Shown here: positions 16,040 through 22,686 of the stretch, one piece after another
Layout of the letters: each line of letters starts with the position of its first letter
Position numbering within the stretch: the first letter of the stretch is position 1
Origin: an uncultured Oscillospiraceae bacterium
GTDB lineage: Bacteria > Bacillota > Clostridia > Oscillospirales > Oscillospiraceae
Direction: 5' to 3'
Assembly: GCA_934597125.1 (NCBI GenBank)
Contig: CAKTQM010000025.1
Span: 1 to 23,856 of the forward strand
Length of the DNA: 23,856 nucleotides
Made by a program: the position numbers and the translations under genes
Notes under the pieces: generated by a model
The model's database searches: none
What the model was told of the DNA's origin: nothing
The model's input: the letters and a program-made list of their open reading frames with translations, nothing else

Positions 16040-16063
16040 CTTTTGCTGGGAAAATGGTAAAAT
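16036..16063 (+). promoter_or_regulatory. promoter of the rpsF-ssb-rpsR operon
   Basis: The -35 is TTGACT (16036-16041), the spacer is 16 nt, and the -10 is TAAAAT (16058-16063) preceded by TGG. The -35 overlaps the end of queT. The predicted leader is about 83 nt. Confidence 0.82.
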
Positions 16064-16078
16064 AATTAGGCTCGCGTA

Positions 16079-16131
16079 TTATGGCAAGATGCGGGCAAAT
16101 CCTTGCTCCTATCGGAGAATAGGGGCCATAA
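16079..16131 (+). promoter_or_regulatory. structured leader of rpsF, possible S6:S18 binding site
   Basis: TTATGGC (16079-16085) can pair with GCCATAA (16125-16131). This encloses a hairpin CCTAT (16108-16112) / ATAGG (16119-16123) with loop CGGAGA. Known: the S6:S18 complex binds a structured motif in rpsF leaders of many bacteria. A match of all conserved bases has not been shown here. Confidence 0.45.
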
Positions 16132-16152
16132 GTCCAAAAGGAGGTGCAAAGT

Positions 16153-16449
16153 ATGGCTAAGATTTCCGCCAACTATGAGGTCGTTTACATCATCGACCCC
16201 GCACAGGGTGAGGAGGCTGTTGCTGCCACTGTGGCAAAGTTCCAGTCCCTGGCTGAACAGCATGCTTCCAACGTCGTGGTTGACGAGTGGGGCAAGCGTC
16301 GTCTCGCTTACGCGATCGACTACAAGACCGAAGGCTATTATGTCCTGATGTCCTTCACCAGCGCGCCGGAATTCCCCCGTGAGCTGGATCGTATCCTGGG
16401 CATTACCGAGGGTGTCATGCGTTCCATGATCGTCTGCAAGGACGAGTAA
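16153..16449 (+). CDS. rpsF: small ribosomal subunit protein bS6
   Basis: This 98-residue protein matches S6: YEVVYIIDPAQGEEAV near the start, WGKRRLAYAIDYKTEGYYVLMSF in the middle and MRSMIVCKDE at the end. It binds 16S rRNA in the platform together with S18. The ATG at 16153 is chosen because AGGAGG lies 8 nt upstream; a GTG at 16144 is in the ribosome-binding region. It is followed by ssb after 10 nt. The operon rpsF-ssb-rpsR is widely conserved in Firmicutes. Confidence 0.97.
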   Translation: MAKISANYEVVYIIDPAQGEEAVAATVAKFQSLAEQHASNVVVDEWGKRRLAYAIDYKTEGYYVLMSFTSAPEFPRELDRILGITEGVMRSMIVCKDE

Positions 16450-16459
16450 GGAGGGCGGC

Positions 16460-16933
16460 ATGCTCAACAAAATCTTTATCATGGGTCGCCTGACCCGTGA
16501 CCCCGAGCTGCGCCGCACGCAGTCCGGGACGCCTGTCACCGGCTTTTCTCTGGCGGTGGATCGTGACTACAAGTCCGCCTCCGGCGAGAAGGAAACGGAT
16601 TTCATCGACGTGGTCGCCTGGCGCGCCACGGCCGAGTTTGTGGCGAAGTACTTCACCAAGGGCCGCATGGCCGTTGTGGAGGGCCGCCTGCAGATCCGTG
16701 ACTGGCAGGATAAGGACGGCAACAAGCGCCGCAGCGCGGAAGTTGTTGCCGACAACGTGTATTTCGGCGACAGCCGGCCCGCGGGCAGCGGCGGCAATTC
16801 CTTCAGCGATGCCCCCGCCTACGGCGCCCCTGCGGCTCCTGTCTATACCCCGCCTGCCGGCGGCGGTTTCGCGGCCCCCGTGGGCGGCGATTTTGCCGAG
16901 ATCGACGATGCGGACGGCGATTTGCCGTTCTGA
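16460..16933 (+). CDS. ssb: single-stranded DNA-binding protein
   Basis: This 157-residue protein has an OB-fold domain (about 1-108) starting MLNKIFIMGRLTRDPELR, with later WRATAEFVAKYFTKGRMAVVEGRLQIRDW. A Gly/Pro/Ala-rich linker follows, then an acidic tip ending DGDLPF that recruits replication and repair proteins. It coats single-stranded DNA at forks. The ribosome site GGAGGG lies just before the ATG. It is located between rpsF and rpsR, the standard order. Confidence 0.97.
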   Translation: MLNKIFIMGRLTRDPELRRTQSGTPVTGFSLAVDRDYKSASGEKETDFIDVVAWRATAEFVAKYFTKGRMAVVEGRLQIRDWQDKDGNKRRSAEVVADNVYFGDSRPAGSGGNSFSDAPAYGAPAAPVYTPPAGGGFAAPVGGDFAEIDDADGDLPF

Positions 16934-16980
16934 TGACGTGTTCAGGAACACACAACTAATACGATAAGGAGGACTATTCC

Positions 16981-17232
16981 ATGGCTATGGAACGTGAAAA
17001 CAGACCCGCACGCGGCGGCGTCCGCAAGCGGAAGAAGGTTTGCCAGTTCTGCGTGGATAAGTGCGAGCATATTGATTATAAGGATGCTGCCAAGCTGCGT
17101 CGCTTCATCAGCGAGCGCTCCAAGATCCTGCCTCGCCGCACCACCGGTACCTGCGCCATGCATCAGCGCCAGCTGACCGAGGCCATCAAGCGCGCCCGTC
17201 AGATCGCTCTGCTGCCCTTCGTCACTGAGTAA
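16981..17232 (+). CDS. rpsR: small ribosomal subunit protein bS18 (zinc-type)
   Basis: This 83-residue protein is S18: basic N-terminus, then [16 protein letters not shown], and a C-terminal [29 protein letters not shown]. Cysteines at 21, 24 and 28 and one in TGTC make it the C+ form, which can bind zinc and is expected to be affected when zinc is scarce. AAGGAGG lies 8 nt before the ATG at 16981. An ATG at 16987 is a possible but less likely start. It ends in a terminator. Confidence 0.96.
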   Translation: MAMERENRPARGGVRKRKKVCQFCVDKCEHIDYKDAAKLRRFISERSKILPRRTTGTCAMHQRQLTEAIKRARQIALLPFVTE

Positions 17233-17250
17233 GACGAAACGATTTGCATG

Positions 17251-17284
17251 AAAAAGCTCCACCCGGAAGGGTGGGGCTTTTTTT
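17251..17284 (+). terminator. terminator after rpsR
   Basis: AAAAAGCTCCACCC (17251-17264) pairs with the segment 17269-17282 (one G-U) around a GGAA loop, followed by T residues. Confidence 0.92.
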
Positions 17285-17374
17285 GCCGGCCGGATCAGCC
17301 CGCCTGCCGCGAAAGGAGAGGGGTTCTGGATCTGAGAAGACCTGTCAGCCGGGGGCATGAAAGAGTGACGCCGG

Positions 17375-17406
17375 TTTTTCACAGGTTTTCCACCGGGTTT
17401 TCCACA
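17375..17406. repeat. three DnaA-box-like 9-mers at helical spacing
   Basis: TTTTTCACA (17375-17383), TTTTCCACC (17386-17394) and TTTTCCACA (17398-17406) lie 11-12 bp apart. The first and last differ at one place from the DnaA box consensus TTATNCACA. An AT-rich, pyrimidine-rich tract follows at 17441-17490. Confidence 0.45.
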
Positions 17407-17484
17407 TTTTCTGCACGAGCATGCGGAATGGGGTTTGGGGTTTTTGTTTTCAGAATATCTTTTTTCTTTTTCTCTTTTTTTCTT

Positions 17485-17811
17485 TTATATAGCATCCAAT
17501 TGCATGCAGGCGGATTCCGTCTCCTCACAGGCTTCCGTGTCCTCGGTCATGTGGGCGGCCCAGCGGGCTCTGGCGGCGCGGCGATTGGATTCTACCCGCT
17601 GCTCATAGCGCTCGCGGTCTGCGTCCATGCGGGAGGCCAGCAGCGGCCAGCAGCACGACAGCGCCTCCTTTTGAAACGACGGCACCACGCCGTTTTCCGC
17701 GTAGTCCAGCAGAGCCAGCAGCAGTTCCTTTACGTCCTGAGGGGACAGTCTTTCCAGCAGGGGGCGGGTGTCGAAGTATACCAGCATGCCGGAGCGTTTG
17801 ATCTTGCGCAT
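17485..17811 (-). CDS. phage-replication-like hypothetical protein (DUF6291-like)
   Basis: This encodes 108 residues. The start at 17811 follows AAGGAGGAATCACA on this strand. The pattern is an aromatic start (VYFDTRPLLERLSPQDVKELLLALLDYAENG), then WPLLASRMDADRERYEQR and an Arg/Ala-rich segment (ESNRRAARARWAA) before an acidic tail. It resembles the DUF6291-type N-terminal domain found in phage and conjugative-element replication proteins, usually fused to or followed by DnaD-like parts. Here it stands alone with no phage genes nearby, so it may be a relic. No clear terminator follows. Family assignment is from memory of the pattern. Confidence 0.65.
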   Translation of the reverse strand: MRKIKRSGMLVYFDTRPLLERLSPQDVKELLLALLDYAENGVVPSFQKEALSCCWPLLASRMDADRERYEQRVESNRRAARARWAAHMTEDTEACEETESACMQLDAI

Positions 17812-17874
17812 TGTGATTCCTCCTTGATGTTGCGGGGGCATCCCCGTTTACCTGTAAAAAGAAAGCATGGAGGG

Positions 17875-17894
17875 GTTGCCCCGGTGTGGGCAAC
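17875..17894. repeat. 7-bp inverted repeat before the DUF6291-like gene
   Basis: GTTGCCC (17875-17881) and GGGCAAC (17888-17894) are perfect inverted arms around CGGTGT. It lies between the hxlR terminator and the minus-strand gene at 17811 and could be an operator. Confidence 0.4.
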
Positions 17895-17899
17895 TGTAT

Positions 17900-17930
17900 A
17901 AAAAAAGAGCCCCTCTTTTCAGAGGGGGCT
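17900..17930 (-). terminator. terminator of the hxlR-family gene
   Basis: On the minus strand the stem AGCCCCCTCT/AGAGGGGCT (one bulged C) is followed by seven U residues. It begins inside the final codons of the regulator gene at 17919. Confidence 0.85.
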
Positions 17931-18263
17931 TTCCGTTTCGGTCATCCGCCGTTCCGCCCAGTCGCTGAGCTGCTCCAGAATCGGCAGCAGGGCGCGGCAG
18001 TCGTCGGTGGGGCGGTATTCCACCCGTACCGGCACCTCCGGATAGACGGTGCGCACCACAAGGCCGTCGGCCTCCAGTTCCCGCAGGGAGGTAGCCAGCA
18101 CGGTGTTGCTGATGCCGTCCAGCTTGCCCCGCAGGGCGTTGTAGCGCAGGGCTCCCGCGTTGGTCAGGGCGCAGACGATCTGCACCTTCCACTTGCCGCC
18201 GATGACGCTCATGGCGTAGTGCAGCGGGCATTTCTCCATACAGGGACAATCGTAGTGGGACAT
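17919..18263 (-). CDS. HxlR-family winged-helix regulator
   Basis: This 114-residue protein shows the family signature CPLHYAMSVIGGKWKVQIVCAL, then RYNALRGKLDGISNTVLATSLRELEADGLV (recognition helix region) and the beta-wing with YPEVPVRVEYRPTD. Cysteines C6, C8 and C12 near the N-terminus recall redox-sensing members such as YodB/HypR, but whether they sense anything here is inference. A GGAGGAGC ribosome site precedes the start. It is divergent from the lysE-like gene, and shared palindromes lie between them, so control of that exporter and of itself is likely. Confidence 0.9.
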   Translation of the reverse strand: MSHYDCPCMEKCPLHYAMSVIGGKWKVQIVCALTNAGALRYNALRGKLDGISNTVLATSLRELEADGLVVRTVYPEVPVRVEYRPTDDCRALLPILEQLSDWAERRMTETESPL

Positions 18264-18280
18264 GGTAAGCTCCTCCTGAC

Positions 18281-18291
18281 CTTGTTACAAG
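18281..18291. promoter_or_regulatory. palindromic site in the hxlR leader
   Basis: CTTGTTACAAG is a perfect 5-1-5 inverted repeat, 18 bp before the hxlR start on the minus strand. It is a candidate autoregulatory operator. Confidence 0.5.
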
Positions 18292-18302
18292 AATCTGCGC
18301 TC

Positions 18303-18330
18303 TTGCGGATTTTTTCGTTTGTGCTATGAT
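18303..18330 (+). promoter_or_regulatory. promoter of the lysE-family gene
   Basis: The -35 is TTGCGG (18303-18308), the spacer is 16 nt, and the -10 is TATGAT (18325-18330). The -10 overlaps an inverted repeat GCTATGATTATAGC (18323-18336) shared with the divergent promoter. Confidence 0.65.
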
Positions 18331-18357
18331 TATAGCAGGTAAGCAAAAAGGAGTAAA
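18329..18357 (-). promoter_or_regulatory. promoter of the hxlR-family gene
   Basis: On the minus strand the -35 is TTTACT (18352-18357), the spacer is 17 nt, and the -10 is TATAAT (18329-18334). It faces and overlaps the plus-strand promoter. Confidence 0.6.
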
Positions 18358-18363
18358 TAGCAA

Positions 18364-18984
18364 ATGAACATTTATCTTCAGGGTCTGACTATGGGTCTGG
18401 CCTATGTGGCCCCCATCGGGCTGCAGAATCTGTTTGTCATCAACACCGCCCTGACCCAGAAGCGCAGCCGCGTCTATCTGACGGCGCTGATCGTGATTTT
18501 CTTCGACATCACGCTGGGACTGGCCTGCTTTTTGGGAGTCGGCGCACTGATGCAGGCGCTGCCCTGGCTGCAGAAGGTGATCCTGGGGCTGGGCAGCCTT
18601 ATCGTCATCTGGATCGGCATAGGTCTTTTGCGGGCCAAGGCCAGTATGGAGGGCGGCAGGGATGTGAACGTGCCCATCTGGAAGGTGATCTCCACCGCCT
18701 GCGTGGTGACGTGGTTCAACCCCCAGGCCATCATTGACGGCACCATGATGCTGGGCGCCTTCCGCGCCAGCCTGCCGGCGGGCAGCGACATCTTCTTCAT
18801 CTGCGGCTTTGCCAGCGCGTCGGTGCTGTGGTTCCTGGGGATCTCCACCGTCATCTCCCTGTTCAGCGCCAAATTCAACGACAAGGTGCTGAACATCATC
18901 AACAAGGTCTGCGGCGCGGTGATCATCTTCTACGGCTGCAAACTGGCGTGGAGCTTTCTCCAGCTGATGGGCTGGGTGGGCTGA
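18364..18984 (+). CDS. LysE/ArgO-family amino acid exporter
   Basis: This 206-residue membrane protein has about six hydrophobic segments. It begins with GLTMGLAYVAPIGLQNLFVINTAL, the family's N-terminal motif with PIG.QN, and has a later WFNPQAIIDGTMMLG motif in the second half. Such proteins export lysine or arginine and sometimes other small solutes; the substrate cannot be told here. AAAGGAG lies upstream of the ATG. The divergent HxlR-type regulator, rather than a LysG-type activator, is unusual for the family and suggests a different inducer. Confidence 0.9.
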   Translation: MNIYLQGLTMGLAYVAPIGLQNLFVINTALTQKRSRVYLTALIVIFFDITLGLACFLGVGALMQALPWLQKVILGLGSLIVIWIGIGLLRAKASMEGGRDVNVPIWKVISTACVVTWFNPQAIIDGTMMLGAFRASLPAGSDIFFICGFASASVLWFLGISTVISLFSAKFNDKVLNIINKVCGAVIIFYGCKLAWSFLQLMGWVG

Positions 18985-19025
18985 GAAAAATTTGAGTATT
19001 TTGCCGAAAGAAACGCCGAAAGTTC

Positions 19026-19053
19026 TTGCATATTTCCTGAATCGTGGTATGAT
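19026..19053 (+). promoter_or_regulatory. promoter of the alpha-hydroxy-acid oxidising protein gene
   Basis: The -35 is TTGCAT (19026-19031), the spacer is 16 nt, and the -10 is TATGAT (19048-19053) preceded by TGG. Confidence 0.7.
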
Positions 19054-19103
19054 ATGCCTACTTCCCCGCCCCCGCGCGGCCATCAGAAAGTGAGGAATGA
19101 GAC

Positions 19104-20117
19104 ATGACATATCAAGAGATCCTGGATCGCTCCCGCGATCAGATCGGGCCTTACTGCAAATCCTGCAGGATCTGCAACGGCATGGCCTGCAAGAACACCG
19201 TTCCTGGCCCCGGCGCAAAAGGTCTGGGCACCGGCTTCATCCGCAACTATCAGAAGTGGCAGGAGCTGTGCGTCAACATGGACACCATCTGCGAAAACGG
19301 CCCGGCGGACACCACGTTTGACTTTTTCGGCCACAGCCTGGCGATCCCCGTGATGGCGGGGCCTGTGGGCGCCATGCAGCTGCACTACGGCGATAAGTAT
19401 GACGACCTGCAATACAACGACCTGCTGGTTACCGCCTGCGCCAAGGCGGGCATCCTGGCCTTTACCGGCGACGGCGTCAATCCCGCCGTGATGGAGGGCG
19501 CTGTCAAGGCCATCTCCGCCAACCACGGCGCCGGCGTCACCACCATCAAGCCCTGGAACCAGTCGCTGGTGATGGAGAAGATGGACATGGCAAAGGCCAG
19601 CGGCGCATGGGCCATCGCCATGGATATCGACGGCGCGGGCCTGCCCTTCCTGAAGAACCTGACGCCCCCCGCCGGCAGCAAGACGGTGGAACAGCTGAAG
19701 GAGATCGCCGACTACGCCGGCGTGCCCTTTATTCTCAAGGGCATCATGACCGTCAAGGGTGCGGAAAAGGCCGTGAAGGCCGGGGCAAAGGCCATCATCG
19801 TGTCCAACCACGGCGGCCGCGTGCTGGATCAGTGCCCTGCCACGGCGGAGGTGCTGCCGGAGATCGTGGACGCGGTGGGCAAGGATGTGATGGTGCTGGT
19901 GGACGGCGGTATCCGCACCGGCATGGACGTGTTCAAGGCGCTGGCGCTGGGCGCTAAGGGCGTGCTGATCGCCCGCCCCTTCGTCAACATGGTCTATGGC
20001 GGCGGCGAGGAGGGCCCCGCTGTGCTGGTGGAAAAGCTGAAAGCCGAGCTGGCCGACACCATGCTGATGTGCGGCGCGCATCGACTCGACGAGATTGACC
20101 GGAGCATGGTGCGGTAA
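19104..20117 (+). CDS. FMN-dependent alpha-hydroxy-acid oxidising protein with N-terminal cysteine cluster
   Basis: This 337-residue protein belongs to the lactate/glycolate oxidase-type FMN barrel family. The FMN and catalytic regions are visible: FILKGI (FMN-binding Lys), SNHGGRVLDQ (H236 and R239, catalytic base and substrate Arg), and DGGIRTGMDVFKALALGAKGVLIARPF (phosphate binding). It lacks the usual N-terminal tyrosine region. In its place C18, C21, C24 and C29 form a CX2CX2CX4C cluster, and C56 and C63 lie further on. The second substrate Arg seen in lactate oxidases is not evident. The substrate is therefore uncertain; lactate is only one option. The gene stands alone with its own promoter and terminator. 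Confidence 0.85.
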   Translation: MTYQEILDRSRDQIGPYCKSCRICNGMACKNTVPGPGAKGLGTGFIRNYQKWQELCVNMDTICENGPADTTFDFFGHSLAIPVMAGPVGAMQLHYGDKYDDLQYNDLLVTACAKAGILAFTGDGVNPAVMEGAVKAISANHGAGVTTIKPWNQSLVMEKMDMAKASGAWAIAMDIDGAGLPFLKNLTPPAGSKTVEQLKEIADYAGVPFILKGIMTVKGAEKAVKAGAKAIIVSNHGGRVLDQCPATAEVLPEIVDAVGKDVMVLVDGGIRTGMDVFKALALGAKGVLIARPFVNMVYGGGEEGPAVLVEKLKAELADTMLMCGAHRLDEIDRSMVR

Positions 20118-20131
20118 CTGAATAGAAAAAG

Positions 20132-20165
20132 CAAAGGACGGGGTGACCCGTCCTTTGTGTTTTGA
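20132..20165 (+). terminator. terminator after the alpha-hydroxy-acid gene
   Basis: CAAAGGACGGG (20132-20142) and CCCGTCCTTTG (20147-20157) form a perfect 11-bp stem with a GTGA loop, then TGTTTT. It lies between converging genes. Confidence 0.88.
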
Positions 20166-20180
20166 AGGGGGATATTGCGC

Positions 20181-21002
20181 TTACCGCGCCGCGGCCTTCA
20201 CCTTTGCGACGCCGCAGCAGACAAGGAATACCGCCAGATCCACCAGCACCACGGAGGCGCCCACGGGGGTGCCCAGCAGGTAGGAGGCCGTCAGCCCCAC
20301 GCAGAAGGCGCTGACGCTCAGCACCGCGGAGCAGATCACCACGCCGCGGAAGCTTTTCAGCACCCGCATGGCGCTGAGAGCCGGAAAGATCACCAGACTG
20401 GAGATCAGCATGGCCCCCATCATCCGCATGCCCAGCACGATAGTCAGGGCGGTCAGCACGCTTAACAGCGTGTTGTAAAGCCCCACCTTCACGCCGGTGG
20501 CGCGGGAGAAGCTCTCGTCAAAGGTGATGGCGAACAGCCGGTGATAGAACAGCACGAACAGGGTCAGCACGGCGATGCTGAGGCCCACGCTCAAGGCCAC
20601 GTCGGCGCGATCCATGGCCAGAATGGAGCCGAACATGTAGCTGTCCACATCGGTAGTCATGCCGGTGGTCAGGGACGTGACGATGACGCCCACCGCCAGC
20701 GAGGAGGCGGAGGTGACGGCAATGGCCGCGTCGGCCCCCATGCGGCTGCGCTCGGTCATCCGCAGCAGGCACAGGGCCGCCGCGATCACCACCGGAATGG
20801 ACACCGGCAGGGGAGCCCAGCCGCAGGCCACCGCCACCGCCAGCGCGCCGAAGGACACGTGGCTCAGTCCGTCGCCGATCATGGAGTAGCGTTTCAGCAC
20901 CAGCGGCACCCCCAGCAGCGCCGCGCACAGGGACACCAGAATCCCCACCACAAAGGCGCGGAGGATGAAGGGATAGGTGAACATCTCCCACAAAAGGCTC
21001 AT
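20181..21002 (-). CDS. znuB: zinc/manganese ABC transporter permease
   Basis: This 273-residue membrane protein of the ABC-3 family has about eight helices. Typical segments are LVLKRYSMIGDGLSHVSFGALAVA near residues 35-57 and a later LGMRMMGAMLISSLVIFPALSAM. It forms the channel of the metal uptake system with the ATPase encoded upstream. Its start overlaps the ATPase stop by 4 nt (ATGA), so it is the last gene of the zur-znuA-znuC-znuB operon. It ends near a terminator shared with the converging gene. Zinc, rather than manganese, is inferred from the His-rich binding protein and the regulator. Confidence 0.93.
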   Translation of the reverse strand: MSLLWEMFTYPFILRAFVVGILVSLCAALLGVPLVLKRYSMIGDGLSHVSFGALAVAVACGWAPLPVSIPVVIAAALCLLRMTERSRMGADAAIAVTSASSLAVGVIVTSLTTGMTTDVDSYMFGSILAMDRADVALSVGLSIAVLTLFVLFYHRLFAITFDESFSRATGVKVGLYNTLLSVLTALTIVLGMRMMGAMLISSLVIFPALSAMRVLKSFRGVVICSAVLSVSAFCVGLTASYLLGTPVGASVVLVDLAVFLVCCGVAKVKAAAR

Positions 21003-21715
21003 TCCCCGTCACCTCCCAGCTTTTTGCCGCAGGGCGAGGCGGCGAATTCCGCCGCCGTGCCGAACCACCAGCCCTTGTGTCCCGCATGGAGGATGTGGGT
21101 GGCGTATTTCAGGGCGTTTTGCAGGTCGTGGGTCACCATGACGATGGCGAGACCCTCGCTGCGGTTCAGGTACGCCAGGGTGCGGTACATGTCGTGGGCG
21201 GCCTCGGGATCAAGGCCCGTTACGGGCTCGTCCAGGATCAGCAGCTCACCGGCGGCGCACAGGGCGCGGGAGAGCAGCACACGCTGCTGCTGCCCGCCGG
21301 ACAGCTCGCGGTAGCAGCGGTCTTTCAGCTCCAGCACCCCCAGCTTGCCCATGTTCATCAGGGCACGGGACTTTTCGGCGGCGGTGTAGAAAAACCGCCG
21401 CCCGCGGGCGCTTAAAAAGCCGGAGAGCACCACCTCGTACACCGTGGCGGGGAAGTCCCGCTGGGCGCGGGTCTGCTGGGGCAGATAGCCGATGGCGCCG
21501 GCGCTTAGGGACTTGTCGGCGGTCACTGCGCCGTCCATGGGCTTCATCAGGCCCAGCAGCACCTTCAAAAGGGTGGATTTGCCGGTGCCGTTTTCCCCCA
21601 CGATGCACAGGTAATCGCCGCTGCGCACCTGAAAGGACAGGTGGCGGCTCAGTGCCTTGCCCTCGTAGCCCAGCGCCACATCGCGGCAGTCGATCAACAC
21701 GTTTTTTTCGTCCAT
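20999..21715 (-). CDS. znuC: zinc ABC transporter ATP-binding protein
   Basis: This 238-residue ATPase has Walker A GENGTGKST (40-48), a Q-loop LPQQ (about 78-81), signature LSGGQQQR (138-145), Walker B LLILDEP (158-164) and the switch His in VMVTHD. It powers metal import through the permease. The start at 21715 is chosen because AAGGAGGG lies upstream and it overlaps the znuA stop by one base (TGATG). A longer frame to 21754 would run into znuA. Confidence 0.94.
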   Translation of the reverse strand: MDEKNVLIDCRDVALGYEGKALSRHLSFQVRSGDYLCIVGENGTGKSTLLKVLLGLMKPMDGAVTADKSLSAGAIGYLPQQTRAQRDFPATVYEVVLSGFLSARGRRFFYTAAEKSRALMNMGKLGVLELKDRCYRELSGGQQQRVLLSRALCAAGELLILDEPVTGLDPEAAHDMYRTLAYLNRSEGLAIVMVTHDLQNALKYATHILHAGHKGWWFGTAAEFAASPCGKKLGGDGE

Positions 21716-22686
21716 CAGGATAGACCCTCCTTCAGCGCCTGCACGTTTTCCCACATGAGGCTGAGATAGGTGGCGCCCGCGTCCATGTCCTGCTTCGACA
21801 CCGTCTGGCAGGACTGGAACGTCAGCACCTTTGCGCCGGTGGTCTCGACGATGGCCTGAGCCACCTTCCGGCTGCTGAGTTCAATGGTATACACCACGGG
21901 GATGTCCTCCGCCTCCACCTTGTCGATGAGGTATTTCAGCGTGTGCAGAGAGGGCTCCGTGTCGCTGGCGCAGCCGTGGAAGGCGGCGCGGTAGTCCAGC
22001 CCGTACTCCCGGCAGAAGTACAGCAGCGGGAACCGGTCGCCAAACACCAGCAGGCGGCGCTGACCCGCCGCCACCGTGTCGCGGAAGGCCGCGTCCAGCT
22101 CGTCCAGCTGAGCGAGATAGTCCGTCAGGCGGGCGCGGTAGCCCTCCTGATGGGCGGGATCGGCCTGACACAGCGCGTCGCAGACGGCGGAGGCCAGCTC
22201 TCCGGCCAGCACCGGCGACGTCCACACGTGCTCGTCATAGGCGATGGCGTCGCTGTCGTGGTCGTGTTCGTCGTGGGCATCGTCGTGGTGGTGCTCTCCG
22301 GCGCCCTCCATGCCCTCGGCCAGCTCCTCCGCCAGCAGGGATACCCGGGGCATCAGGGGCAGCGTCACGGCGATGTTCTCCCCCGCGGCGGAGAGAATGT
22401 CGTCCACCCACTGCTCGCTCTCGCCACCGTTGTAGAGGAACACGTCCGCTTCCGACAGGGTAATCACATCCAGGGGTGTGGGCTCGAAGCTGTGGGTCTC
22501 CTTTCCGGCGGGGATCAGCAGAGACACATCGACGTCCCGGCCGCCGATCTGGCGGGCAAAGTCGTAGTAGGGGAACAGGGTACACACCACGTTCAATTTG
22601 CCGTCGTCGGCCCGGGGGCGGGGGCCGCAGCCCCACAGAGGCAGCACCAGCGTCAGCGCCAGCAGCAGAGCCATCAGGCGCTTCAT
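21715..22686 (-). CDS. znuA: zinc ABC transporter substrate-binding lipoprotein
   Basis: This 323-residue lipoprotein has signal peptide 1-19 with lipobox LWGC (lipidated C20). The cluster A-I fold is suggested by VVCTLFPYYDFARQIGG (33-49), H65 in GKETHSFEPTP and H153 in DEHVWTSP, which are metal ligands in this family. A His/Asp-rich loop, EHHHDDAHDEHDHD (131-144), is the mark of zinc-binding members. The start at 22686 follows AGGAGGAATCGCT, and its ATG overlaps the fur-family stop (ATGA). Confidence 0.94.
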   Translation of the reverse strand: MKRLMALLLALTLVLPLWGCGPRPRADDGKLNVVCTLFPYYDFARQIGGRDVDVSLLIPAGKETHSFEPTPLDVITLSEADVFLYNGGESEQWVDDILSAAGENIAVTLPLMPRVSLLAEELAEGMEGAGEHHHDDAHDEHDHDSDAIAYDEHVWTSPVLAGELASAVCDALCQADPAHQEGYRARLTDYLAQLDELDAAFRDTVAAGQRRLLVFGDRFPLLYFCREYGLDYRAAFHGCASDTEPSLHTLKYLIDKVEAEDIPVVYTIELSSRKVAQAIVETTGAKVLTFQSCQTVSKQDMDAGATYLSLMWENVQALKEGLS

